Assembly (NCBI GenBank): GCA_014529385.2
Contig: CM043962.1
Span: 46,793,098 to 46,857,097, forward strand
From: Adiantum capillus-veneris
Lineage: Eukaryota; Streptophyta; Polypodiopsida; Polypodiales; Pteridaceae
Direction of reading: 5' to 3'
Length of the DNA stretch: 64,000 nt
The notes under the pieces were generated by a model that saw nothing but the letters and a program-made list of their open reading frames with translations, was not told the origin of the DNA and made no database searches. The translations under genes and the position numbers were made by a program. Below, one piece after another: positions 1 through 10,430 of this stretch; position 1 is the first letter of the stretch, and every line of letters starts with the position of its first letter.

Positions 1-436
1 ATGCCAGAGAATGAGCCCATGGCTTCATATTTAAAGGCCCTAGGCCCAAAAGTAGTTTACATGAGAAGCCTTCAAACTCAAAAGCATTTGGTCCAAAAGG
101 ATGCCCAAAAGTTGCCAGCGTAATTTACGAAAATCCGTACAACTGCCACGTCAGCATCGCAAATCGCGAAAAACCGTACAAATTGCCATGTCAGCATGTC
201 AACGCAATTTTCGAGCGTCCATACTGCTGCCACGTCATCAGCTGCGCAAGTCGTTGTGTTTGTGTGTGTCCTACTTTTTTTTAATCCCTTTATGTCACTT
301 GGGGGCCCATCGGATGGGGTCCCATAAGTTGGTAGGACTTCTTTTTCTGCTATTTCTTGTTGTTCTTAGGGTTTAGGTCCTTTGGCTGGGACCTACAAGT
401 CGACTTAGTGGCTTGACACGTCAGCAGTTTGTGACA
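1..436 (-). repeat. Ty3/gypsy LTR, minus orientation, cut by window edge
   Basis: Matches in reverse orientation the LTR at 46586-47266 (shared 'aatgagccc...', 'ggcccaaaag', 'aaatccgtacaactgccacgtc' blocks). It ends in the LTR terminus TTTGTGACA at 428-436 (TGTCACAAA read on the minus strand). Several CCACGTCA-type ACGT-core motifs recur every 40-60 bp between 140 and 240 and at 415-425, as in the other gypsy LTRs of the window. The left part lies outside the window. No polypurine tract follows; integrase sequence begins at once, so the element's 3' internal end has been deleted. Confidence 0.7.
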
Positions 437-1601
437 AGTAGTCAACACGGGGTAAGTACTTTTCCCAATCAGGTTGTCTATTTGACGTATAAGATTTTAG
501 CAAATCTAGAAGTGTAGAATTGGCAATATCACTCTGTCCATTTGTTTGAGGATGACAAACATATGAAAAACTAAGCTTTGTACAAAGCATGCCGAAAATT
601 TTCAATCATGCAAGGATCTCCATCGCTCACAATGGATTGTGGCATCCATGTTGCTTAAAATCTGAGCCAAGAAAATTCTAGCCATATGATTTGCTTTAAT
701 AGTCTTCTTGACAGAAATGAAACGAGCTTGCTTACTAAATCTGTCCACATTAGTCTGAAATGCATCATTTTTAGTCTGAGTCTTAGGTAGACCCATAATA
801 CAATCCATGGCAATACTCTCCCATATTGATCAGACATGGGCAAAGGTGGAAGTAGCCCAAGTGCCTTGTCGATTGTATTCACTTTTTGACAAACCAAGCA
901 TTCTTTTATATCTTGTGCTTTTAGGTTTGGCCAAAAGAAGTAGCCTTCTAAAGTGAGAGTCATGGGTAAAATACCTTGATGACCCGCACAAGGAGAAGCA
1001 TGTATCTCGTCCATGATCTTGCGTCTTAATGGTGCAACCACACAAATTGCTTGGTGGTGATAAAGATAACTATCCTTAATGGAGTAAGGATAAACAATTT
1101 CACCATTTTGTTTCTTACTCCAGATAGGGGAAAACTCAAGGTCTCTTGTATATACTCAAGAAGAGATTCCAATTCTTGGTGGTAATTGCGTTCACCTTGG
1201 GCCGTCGACAAAGAGTGTTGTTCATACATCTAGATGTATAAAGCATCTGGATTTGCTTGCCCATCTCATGTGGTTCTCATATAATTTCCGTTGGGACATG
1301 AAATATCTTAAACTCTAGTGATTTGTTTTTATCACGAAGTCTGCTCCGAGAAGGTAATGCTTCCAAATAGCTAAAGCGTGTATAATAGCCATAAGTTCCT
1401 TCTCATAGATAGATGTATGCAATTTTACATCCGTAAGTTGTCTACTTTCATATGCTACTGCATGAGCCTCTTGGTTAAGCACTATCTCGATGCAATCGCT
1501 TCTGTGTACCTCAAATGGTTTTCTCAAATCTGGTACTATCAAATAGGACAATGGCTTGAAAGGTATGTAAGCTTTTCAAAGGTGGCTTTTGCCCAGTATC
1601 C
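437..1601 (-). pseudogene. Ty3/gypsy pol remnant: RNase H to integrase
   Basis: Read on the minus strand the order is the end of RT and RNase H (about 1600-1315: 'VPDLRKPFEVH', then 'AYESRQLT' and 'YEKELMAIIHAL'), the integrase zinc-binding segment (about 1041-830, 'GHQGI' and 'CLVCQKV') and parts of the integrase core (808-405: 'MDCIMGLPKTQTKND', 'CHPQTNGQSDIANS', 'WEKYLPRVDY'). The pieces lie in different frames, with at least two frameshifts and a gap between core blocks; the C-terminal chromodomain region is gone. In family terms this is the polymerase and integrase polyprotein of a chromodomain-type gypsy element, here a broken relic. The plus-strand LTR at 1602 cuts it off from the rest of RT. 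Confidence 0.8.
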
Positions 1602-2083
1602 TATCACAAACAGATGACGTGGCACGACCATCCTACAGACAAACAATACTGACGTTGATGTGGCGAAGATTGCACGAACCCTGAAATTCGCGTTGAATGA
1701 TGACGTGTCAGACTGTACGGATTTATGCAAATTGCATTGATGCTTTTTGGGCTAGATTTTGAAACCAGTTGCTTTTGAGACTTTTTGCTTTTAAGTTGGA
1801 AGCTTTTGGGGCTCTGCTTTTGGGCATCCCTTGTAAGAATAAAAAGGATCCAAGGGGCCTCACTATTCAGAGCATCTGGATGCAGAGTCTGAGAGTAGAG
1901 GACTCCTCGGGTGTTGTACTTTGCTCAAGCATTAATATAAAAAGAAATACCGAAAGGGGCGACAGATTTTGGGGTCAATACCTCCGGCAATGTTGACTCA
2001 AATTTTAAAGTTGTGAAGTATTTTAAATGATTCTCTTGTGTGTCGTGTCAGATTCTCGACTTGGGGTGCCCAAGCCTGTGACA
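1602..2083 (+). repeat. 5' LTR of the coding-less element
   Basis: Begins TATCACA (a decayed TGTCACA) and ends CCTGTGACA. It includes the TATA-like 'aatataaaaagaaatacc' and 'gaaaggggcgac' block shared by all gypsy LTRs in this window. The primer site follows after one base. Confidence 0.75.
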
Positions 2084-2084
2084 G

Positions 2085-2096
2085 TGGTATCAAAGC
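2085..2096 (+). other. Primer binding site (tRNA-iMet type)
   Basis: TGGTATCAAAGC sits one base after the LTR end and differs by one base from the usual plant initiator-tRNA-Met site TGGTATCAGAGC. Confidence 0.8.
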
Positions 2097-3516
2097 ATTA
2101 GCCGTGTGCTTTTCTCAAAGCATACTGGTCCTTGCAAAGAGCATATAAGGAACTTGGACACTTGGAAATTTGTTATTGAAGAATCTTCGTGGCCCGACCT
2201 CGGAAATTTGTTATTGAAGAATCTTCGTGTCTCGACCCCGGAAATTTTAGACACTCCCACCCTTACTTTATCACGCATCGGGCGCGCTCCCGTCTTCATT
2301 GCTTTGTCTTACAGGGCATAAGCCATAAAGAATCCCAGATTACAAATGGGTTCTTGTGGAAAATTTGACAGAGATAACATCTGTCAGAGGAGATATTACA
2401 GGGCGAGGAGATACTTGCTACAGAACAGATTTTGGAAAGGAAACTGAAAGGGATACTGATATTGTGTTGTCTAGGTGCAGATAACTAGTAGGAGCGAGGA
2501 ACATGCATATGAAAGCATTTGGAAACATGGAACTAGACCTCGACTCTTTTGCAACGAGGTGAACCATTTGCTTAAAATTTGACCTGTTTTGCAGGTGAAA
2601 TCGAGAATAAGATGATGACGAATTGGAAGCGACGACAGCTCAAGATTGAACCCGATCACGATTCGTGATAAGAATCATGAACTTTGAATGAATGATGATG
2701 ATGAACAATTCTAGTACATCAAGATTCCCATATGAATGAGATGATTGGATACTCTGGTGAGCGCATTAAGAGTTCCTGTGGGATGAGATGGCTACATAGG
2801 ATCTAGGTGCAGCAAGACTTCTGGACGGATGAGATGACTAGATGACTGAAACACTTTGTTCAATTTGAACTAAGCGTGTGAATGAAGAGCTTTGAAATAA
2901 GGATTTCCGAAGATGAATTTGATTTATACATGAAATTAATGTTTTTTGAAAGAACTTGCTATTTGTGTGCAGATAACAGTATCGAGAATGAGATGATTTT
3001 GGAGCAATGATAGCTCTCGAATGAACTTGATAACGAGTCATGAATTTTGAATCATGAATGATTCAATGGAACTGTCGTGAGCGCATCAAGAGTTCGTGCG
3101 GGATGAGATGGCCACACAACTAGAATTGAATGATTAAACCACTCTGTTTAGTAAGAACTCAGTGTGCGATGGATTGGGATTCCCGGAAATGGTTGCTCAC
3201 ACAAGACAGGAATGATGTTCCTAGATCAGAATGAACGCCATGGACATGATCGCAATATGAGATTAGCTAATCCGACATCAGTGAGGTCTGGTGCAGATCT
3301 AGATGCGATTGCTAAATACGTTGCCAGGAATCATGGTCCTAGATTCTATGTGATATGATTTGAATGTGATGTTACTGTCATCTTTGTACAAGTGCTGGAT
3401 TTGTGTCGTCTAGTGCGTCGATACTTAAGAGTCAGTGTCTACTGAACTGGTTTATGGATTATGTCTGATTTTGCAGCGTAATCGAGGGCGATTACGATTC
3501 TTTCAAGAGGGGGGTA

Positions 3517-3928
3517 TGTCACATACAGATGACGTGGCATGACCACCCTACGGATAGACAGTACGGACACTGACGTAGCAGAGACTGTACGGAATCTTGA
3601 AATTCGCGCTGACTGATGAAGTACAAATTTCCGCAAATTTTGCTGATGCTTTTTGGGCCAGATTTTGAAGCTAGTTGCTTTTGGGACTTTTTGCTTTTAA
3701 GTTTGGAAGCTTTTGGGGCTCTGCTTTTGGGCATCCCTTGGAAGAATCCTTCAGAGCATCTGGACGCAGAGTCCGAGAACAGAGGACCCCTCGGGTGTTG
3801 TACTTTGCTCAAGCATTAATATAAAAGAAATACCGAAAGGGCACCAGATTTTGGGGTCAATACCTTTGGGCACGGAACTACGCTGGCCATGTTGACTCAA
3901 ATTTTAAAGTTGTGAAGTATTTTTTCAA
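3517..3928 (+). repeat. Truncated 3' LTR of the coding-less element
   Basis: Starts TGTCACATACAGATGACG directly after a G-rich polypurine tract (AAGAGGGGGG, 3505-3514). It matches the 5' LTR at 1602 up to 'gtgaagtatttt' and then diverges at about 3928. 3929-4003 is unassigned sequence. Confidence 0.75.
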
Positions 3929-4003
3929 GTGATCTCCATGGATAGGTTATGGGTGAGGTTTTTGACTTATAAATCAATTAGGGCTTAGGTAGGGCAAAAC
4001 CTC

Positions 4004-4583
4004 TATAACAGACTTGGACACCCCAAGTTGGGAATCTGGCACGACACACGAGAGAATCAATTAAAAATACCTCACAAATTCTATCACAATAGAGTCGACA
4101 CTGCTCGGCGTAGTTTTGTGCCACAAGGTATTGGTCCCAAAGTCTGGTGCCCCTTTCGGTATTTATTTTTATATTAAAACTTAAGCAAAGTACAAATTCC
4201 GCGGGCTCTCTCTGCTTAGTGCTCGTCAACAATCTGAGTGGAAGAGAGGCCCTTGGTACATATTTATAGGCCCAAGGCCTTCTCAAAAGCAGTACATGAA
4301 AAGCTTCAAACTCAAAATCATATGGTCCAAAAGCTGGTGCTCCCAAAAGCGTGCAACGCAAATCCGTACGATGTGCCACGTTAGCAGTCAGTGCGTTTTG
4401 TGGCGTCCGTACAGCTAGCCACGTCAACCAGCTACGCAATTTGACTTGTTTTATTACTCTCGTGTTCCCTGGGCCCTATCGAATAAGGAACCCATAAGTT
4501 GGAACAACTTGTAAAATAATTTTTTTCAGCTGCCAGGTGATAGGGGTGTCCTGGTGGTCTTGCCACGTCATCACTTTGTGATA
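4004..4583 (-). repeat. 3' LTR of G3
   Basis: Runs from TATAACAGACTTGG (decayed TGTAACA) to TTTGTGATA (decayed TGTGACA) on the plus strand. Past its end comes TACCCCCCTCTTGAAAG, the reverse complement of the family polypurine tract, which makes this the 3' LTR of a minus-strand element. ACGT-core motifs (CCACGT) recur at about 4376, 4420 and 4562. Confidence 0.75.
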
Positions 4584-5012
4584 TACCCCCCTCTTGAAAG
4601 AATTGTAATCGCCCTCGATTACACCTGCACAAACAAACATAAGCCCTAAACCAGTTCAGTAGACATTGACTCTAAGTACCAATGCACTACACGACACAAA
4701 TCGAGCACTTGCACAAAGACGATAGTCACTGAACATCAAATCGCATCCAAATCACATAAAATCCACCGTAGGACCATGATCTCTCGGCAACTTGTTTAGC
4801 AATCGCATCTAGATCCACACTGGACCTCATTGATGCCGGATTAACTATTTCTTACTTACTGCGATTGCGGTCATGTCCATAGAATCTCAAGACCGAAATG
4901 CTGCAGTCATTTCGTCTTTCAAATGTGCACTCAAACACACTTAGAGGAGAGAGCACACATAAATCAGATTCATTTTCGAGAATTCCCATTTCAAAGTACT
5001 TCATTCATAAAG
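4584..5012 (-). other. 3' non-coding tail of G3
   Basis: Reverse-complement similarity to 29450-30010 of G4 and to 5961-6540 of G2 ('gcaatcgcatctagatcca', 'catgtcca'). No reading frame is supported. Confidence 0.6.
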
Positions 5013-5316
5013 TCATATAGCAGAATACTGTAAGCATATCAGTATCTTTGAAATCCAAAGGAAAATCAGTGACTTTATTCCATCTGGGCAATTCGTGATA
5101 AAGGAGCGGAGTAACTCTCCTCTTGTGTAATCGCGTCTGCACCAGCAACCTTGCTGATCTGCGGGATCTCTCGGAATAGTCAAAGCTAGACCAAAAGCCT
5201 CAAGGTAAAGTTCCAATATCTGAGGAGTATCTGCTAGGTCCTTCTCCTCCATCCACTTCGCATCCAATGCCGGATCTGGGATAGTTCTTGAATTTTACTA
5301 AGAACTGCCGTATCAC
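5013..5316 (-). pseudogene. G3 pol C-terminal (chromodomain-like) fragment
   Basis: Minus-strand translation gives 'RQFLVKF' followed by 'DAKWMEEKDLADTPQILEL', matching the end of the polyprotein in G2 and G4. The shape (basic strand, LVKFKNYP, a W, then an acidic EE-DLAD helix start) resembles the chromodomain of chromodomain-type gypsy integrases, which is thought to guide insertion into particular chromatin. The coding sequence is interrupted at 5317 by G2 and resumes at 15750. Confidence 0.7.
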
Positions 5317-5702
5317 TTTCGGACTTGGACACTCCCAAGTCGAGAATCTACCGCGACACCACAAATAATCACTTCAAAACAGTTCACAATTCACAATTGA
5401 TTCGACACTGGCCCGGCAGAGTTCGTGCCTAGAGATATTGGCCCCAAAGACTCCCTTTCGGTATTTCTTTTTGTATTAATCTGCAACTCAAAGTACAAGC
5501 GAGTAACCGGGACTCACTCTCAGACTTTGCGTCCAGATGCTCTGAGAAGTGAGAGCCCAAAATACCAATTTAAAGAGTTTACAAGGGATGCCAAAAGTAG
5601 AGCCCCAAAAGCTGTCCCAAAAGGTTCAAGTTAAAAGCCCTCATAAAAAATAAAGCAAGGCTCTCTCTCTCAAGGCTTGTAAATTAAAGCAATTTAATTT
5701 TA

Positions 5703-5746
<44 letters not shown>

Positions 5747-5894
5747 CTTGCCTGGCCATTTACGTAGCCAAAAGAAAAAAAATTACCGCAACGCTGCCTT
5801 GCTGTTTGCACTTGCGCGTTTTCAGCCGGATGGTGCGTCGCAAATGGCGGGAGTCCGTACACAGCAGCCACGTCAATGTTTCAGCTTGCAGCGG

Positions 5895-5933
<39 letters not shown>

Positions 5934-5960
5934 AGGCAGCCACGTCATTGAGTTGTGACA
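5317..5960 (-). repeat. 3' LTR of G2
   Basis: About 644 bp, nearly the same as 15091-15749. The distal terminus has decayed (TTTCGG for TGTAACGG). It contains a CT tract at about 5706-5744, a GT tract at about 5898-5929, CCACGTCA motifs (5869, 5940), and ends GTTGTGACA followed by the minus-strand polypurine tract (5961-5975). Confidence 0.8.
5706..5744. repeat. (CT)n microsatellite inside LTR
   Basis: Uninterrupted CT dinucleotides at a fixed LTR position. The equivalent tract in the partner LTR is at 15496-15530. Confidence 0.9.
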
Positions 5961-6559
5961 TACCCCCCTCTTGAAAGCATTGTAATCGCCCTTGATTACG
6001 CCTGCAAAACAGACAAAAGCCATAAACTGTCTTAGTAGACACTGACTGTTAGTACTGACGCACTAGGAACACACATCTAGCACATGTACCAATTGACAGT
6101 CACATCACACGACATCAGAGGACATCACTAGACATCACATGACAAATCACATTCAACATTCATTCGGATCTTAGACCATGATTTATCGGCAATGCAATTA
6201 GCAATCGCATCTAGATCCACTCAGGACCTCATAGATGCTCGATTGACTAATCCCTATTGCAACCATGTCTATCGAGATCATTTAGACCAAAATGCTACAG
6301 TCATTTCGTCTATCAGTTCCTGAACTTAAACAAGTCAAGAACAAATCAATTTCATATTATCTGGAATTCCATTTCATAAAGTAATACAGTAGAAAACTGT
6401 CAGCTCTCAGTATCCCTGAAGCTCAAAGAGACATCAATGACTAGTATTCAAAAATCGAGGCATCTGTTTACAAAGGAGCGGAGTAACTTCCCTCTTGTGC
6501 AAACCCACTGCTCAGATCTTCGGCCAAGCTGAATTCGGGGTTCCATTTGGAGTAGACTA
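5961..6559 (-). other. 3' non-coding tail of G2
   Basis: Begins with the polypurine tract (TACCCCCCTCTTGAAAG on the plus strand) and resembles 29450-30023 of G4 in reverse. No reading frame is supported. Interrupted at 6560 by a solo LTR; the same tail resumes with the GACTA repeat at 8501. Confidence 0.65.
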
Positions 6560-8500
6560 TGTTGCTAAATTGGCTTTATCTGACATAAAAATAATTTTAA
6601 ATGAATTATTGGATTTATAAGTGAGAGGGTTTTCTCGCTTGGAACACCAGAAAAATAATTCTAAATGAATTATTGGAATTTTTAAGTGAGAGGGTTTTTC
6701 TCACTAGAGACGTCCGAGTACAGAGTATTCCTAGTGCATCATTCAAAGTAATGATGGGAGCACTGAGAACGGGAATATCTATAAGGGCACCAGGAACGGG
6801 TACTTCTGATGCGTCACATCGGATGGGTGACAAGGAGCATCGGGAAGAAGTATCCGACCATCCAAGAACGGACATCTCTGATGCGTCATAGGATGGGTGA
6901 CATAGAGCATCGCAAAGGAGATTGTACCGTAACTTCGGTAGGAAAGGACTAGGTGATGGGTATTCTTGATGCATCACAAGGTGGGTGACAGGTGCATCGG
7001 AAAGGGAATATCCATAGTCGAGAGGAAATTCCGAACTGTGTTAGAATTGTGCACAAGGAAAAGCAAGCACTTGAATAAAGATGGATTCAGAGGAAACTTT
7101 GAGGAAAAACGGATGCTTTCTGAGAAAACGGAATTGCTTTTTGGGAAAGGAGATGCTTTCCCGCGAGGAAGTCTATGTCTGCATTGCAAGTGTGCATGTG
7201 ATTGCATCCAGGGACGCTGGGAAGTGATGTGAAAGCATTGTTTTTAACTTATAAGGTTTTATTGAGTTTTTGGGCAGATCCATACTATTTTTAAAATATG
7301 CCGGCCGCCCACTTAATAAGTGGGCAGCCATCTCATAAATAAGGCAACAAATCAGCCAGCGTTCTCTCTCTTTTTCTGGCAGAACAGCACAAAAAAAAAA
7401 GGAGAAAAAAAAAACCACGAGCAGCTGTTCGTGCCGTGGCCAGGAGCTATAAAAGCATCACATACCCTCACTCAAAGGAGGAGATCAGTTCTTGCAAGAA
7501 GAAGATGCTGCTGCAGATTTCATCCGCAAAGAAGACGTTACTGGTGATGCCCATGGCTGCCCCAACTGTACTTGAGGTCGCCAGGACCCAGTGCACAAGT
7601 TCCCTCGTGAAAAAGTGCCTATCGTGTTTCCATCGCGACAAGCTGCTGTTTTTCTCTGTTTTCAGCCAATAAACGTTGTAGACGGGGCTGATTTACGAGA
7701 AGGAACCCGAGAACACACCTCTTTTGTGTGTAGGATTGGAAGAGAGGATTTTCTATGTAGAGATCTCTTCCGAGGAATTGCTTTTCGAGAACCGAGTTGT
7801 GTTTCGAGCTCGAGACTTTGAAGGTAACGATTTTCATGTTATGAACTCTGAGTATTTGTTTGCAGGTGTACTTCCTCTTAGTGAGGGAGTAGGTGTAGAG
7901 GAAGGCATGAGCCTCTGTAGGAGAAAGCGCTTTGAGGACCTAGAGCCAGATCAGCCCAAGGGTTTCGTACCCAAGTTTGGGAAGTAGATCCACGGATCGG
8001 GAGAGAGGTAGTCTCTCGAGTTGTGATCCGGAAGTTGAGATTCTCAAGTAAGGACTCCGTGTCCAGGAAAGCAGAGTTGTTCTGCAAGAAGAGGACTCTT
8101 AAAAAAGAGTCGGAAAAAGAGTTGCAGGGATGCCATGCCCTGAGTCTGGAAGGTGAAATCCAGAGGCGAGAACCTTGATTCTTGAGAATTTGGAATAAGG
8201 AACGGAAGTTCCTAGGAATAGGAAGCTGAGGCTTCTGGGAACCATCAAGTCTTATTCTAGAACGAACGTGGTAATACGTTCCGTTCAAGTGCTTGTATAG
8301 ACTTCTCCTCAGTAATAAAGGTACTATTGCGGGGGGAGACCAGCCCATCTTCTCGTCCCCAGTACTGTGTTGATCATCTCACTCTCTATCTCTCTCTCTC
8401 TATCTATTTCTCTCTATATATCCTCTGCCTTTAGTATTAAGTGATAAATTCTATTTATCTGAGTATATTTTATATTGTTATGCGCTTTTGTTTTGTGACA
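6560..8500 (+). mobile_element. Solo LTR of a 1.9-kb LTR family, TSD GACTA
   Basis: Starts TGTTGCTAAATTGGC and ends TTTTGTGACA, with GACTA immediately before (6555-6559) and after (8501-8505). The flanks join into one continuous gypsy tail. Inside is a promoter-like 'ctataaaagcatcac' near 7448. Only short chance reading frames occur, and no primer site or polypurine tract follows the termini, so a solo LTR is the simplest reading. Inverted copies of 'aataatttta/aatgaattattgg' lie near the start. The family is not seen elsewhere in the window; orientation is inferred from the TATA-like motif. Confidence 0.75.
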
Positions 8501-8505
8501 GACTA

Positions 8506-8890
8506 TGCTAAACCAAAAGCTTCAAGGTAAAGTTTCACAATTTGAGGAGTATCTGCTAGGTCCTCCTCCTCCATCCACTTCATATCCAATGCAGGATAGT
8601 TCTTGAATTTAACCAAGAACCGCCTTCTCACTTTACTCTTATTCTTTGTGTCCTTATGTGTCAAAATCTGTTCTGGAACAAGGATCTCCTCGTTTTCTTC
8701 CACTTCGGGTTGCTCATCAGGCTCCCCATCTATGGGCACATCACCTTTAAAAGGTTTCAAGAGACTCACATGAAATGCATTGTGAATCCTCCAAGTGTCA
8801 GGCAGTTACAGTCAGAAGGAGACATCATTGATCTTTTCGGAGATCTCCGTAGTATCGCATACTAAGCTTTGGAAAAAGCTTCTCCTTTCC
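8506..8890 (-). pseudogene. G2 pol C-terminus with chromodomain-like tail
   Basis: On the minus strand, frame ending at 8503: 'MSLLKPFKGDVP', an acidic linker ('EQPEVEENEEILVPEQIL'), then 'RRRFLVKFKNYP' and 'KWMEEEDLADTPQIVKL'. The layout, a basic strand, a hydrophobic core and an acidic DLAD segment, fits a chromodomain-type tail. It aligns with 29160-29446 of G4. Upstream (8890) it is cut by a solo LTR placed where the integrase C-terminal region should be. Confidence 0.75.
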
Positions 8891-9932
8891 TGTCACGTGA
8901 CACATCCAACCCTATGTGTCCGTGGACAAGCTACAACATAACAGGGTTCAGTCAGTCCAGTCAATCTAGATTAGAAGTGATCTGGCACTTTTTGTGAGTC
9001 TATTCGTAGACCGTGCATGCCTAGTCACTTAGTGTAGATGCATATCCTATGGTTGCACACAACATGATCATCAGTATACCCATCAGAATCCTTCAGATTC
9101 CATCAGGGACAAAAGTAGGTAGGGCAATTTGGGTAAGAAAATATATAAGCAAACCAAAGTTAGCACTAAATGGCAGAAGAGGCAGCAGGAGCTCCACGCT
9201 CAATAGGCACCTTCTCAGCAAGAACCATCAAGAACCCCTAGCCTTGGCGATTTTCCCTCTCACAGCCATTGGCGTTTTTTCATCCAGCATTGCCCTGGCG
9301 TTTTGTTGCAGTATCGCCAACATTGCTTTGGCGTTTTCAGCTTTCATTCGCAGCAAGGTATCCAGCGTTTTCAGCCCTAATGACAGCAGATACAGCAGCG
9401 TTTTCAGCATCAGATAAGCAGCGTTTTTCAGCCCTAAACCACTGCAGACTTCAGCGTTTTGACAAGCAATTTCAGCCTCCCAAAAACGCAGCCAAATCTG
9501 CGTTTTTCAGCACTCTTAAACAGCCCCAGATTTGCAGCAGATAGCGTTTTTGGACAACTGTGAAAAGCTTGCAGATTTCAGCCCTTAGGTCAGTGTCGCC
9601 ATTCCCATCGTCGTCACCGACATAGCCTCGAGTTGCATCAGTCCATGCATCATCATTGTACCCATTTGTGCAATCATAAGTAGACCACTCTCGTCGGCGA
9701 GAGTGGGGCCTTCGGAGGAGGGTTTTACGTCTCTGGTGTCGTATCTCTCTTCTCTCTATCTCTCAGTCTCATACACTTGCACGCACAGTGTCCATTCACT
9801 TGTTTGTGATCATAGCACTCTCTCATTAAGAACGGAAGGCTCTCCCTCCTATAAGAACAAAAGGAACCTTGAGCACAGTTCGGAGCACTCATCTTGAGCA
9901 AAGCGCAAACATTCATTCCGTTGCACCTTACA
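8891..9932 (+). mobile_element. Solo LTR of family L4, copy 1, TSD TTTCC
   Basis: Starts TGTCACGTGACACATCC, ends GTTGCACCTTACA, and is flanked by exact TTTCC repeats (8886-8890 and 9933-9937). The middle (9250-9590) holds many variants of GCGTTTTCAGCCCT. A second copy lies at 13742-14931 and a reversed relative at 17910-19175. No internal sequence, so it is the product of LTR-LTR recombination. Confidence 0.88.
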
Positions 9933-9937
9933 TTTCC

Positions 9938-10430
9938 CTTCTTCTTTCTCAGGCGTCATACAAACAATCTGTGCTTTATGCCTGTCAAACTTGACCTTCT
10001 GGCATACCAAGCAACTGCGCACAAACTCGTCCATATCCTTCTTGAGTCTTGGCCAAAAGAAGTATCTCTCTACCCCTTTCAAGGTGGTAGCAATGCCGCG
10101 GTGACCTGTAAAAGGTGGACAGTGGCATTCGGTCATAACCTTTTCCCTCAACGACTGTGTAACGCACAACATGGTTTTCCTCATCAAGTAGCCATCCCGA
10201 ATGGAATATCCCGCTATTGTTTCCCCATCTCGTATCCGTGTGAAAATGTCTGCAAAATTTGTATCCGTGGCATATTGATCGACCATATCCTCGAAGCTCC
10301 TATGATGTATCGCAGAAATAGCCAGAACCAACGACTTCCGAGACAAAGGATCTGCCACCAAATTCTTCTGTCCTTGCACATGGACAATCTGAAAGTGAAA
10401 CTGTGACAATATTTTCGCCCACCGCATCCG
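9938..10430 (-). pseudogene. G2 RNase H end and integrase zinc-binding domain
   Basis: Minus-strand frame to 10427: 'WAKILSQFHFQIVHVQGQ', 'VADPLSRK', then the integrase HHCC zinc-binding region with 'ECHCPPFTGHRGI' and 'SCLVCQKVKFDRHKA'. The sequence then jumps to unrelated residues ('IVCMTPEKEEGK'). The DDE catalytic core expected here (present in part in G4 at 28560-28860) is missing, so this copy could not integrate by itself. The gap sits next to the solo LTR at 8891-9932 but need not be caused by it, since that insertion has a clean TSD. Confidence 0.8.

Larger units (their letters stand above)
1602..3928 (+). mobile_element. Coding-less plus-strand LTR element, gypsy family derivative
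   Basis: A 5' LTR (1602-2083) is followed by a primer site (2085-2096), about 1.4 kb without any long reading frame, a polypurine tract (about 3505-3514) and a 3' LTR starting at 3517. The last 200 bp of internal sequence resemble the 3' non-coding tail of G4 (29800-30010), including the 'gcgtaatcg' block just before the polypurine tract. It is therefore a non-autonomous relative of the same gypsy family, missing gag and pol. The 3' LTR stops about 100 bp short of its expected end, so no TSD can be read. Internal sequence 2680-3130 contains a diverged duplication around 'gagcgcat(t/c)aagagtt'. Confidence 0.72.
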
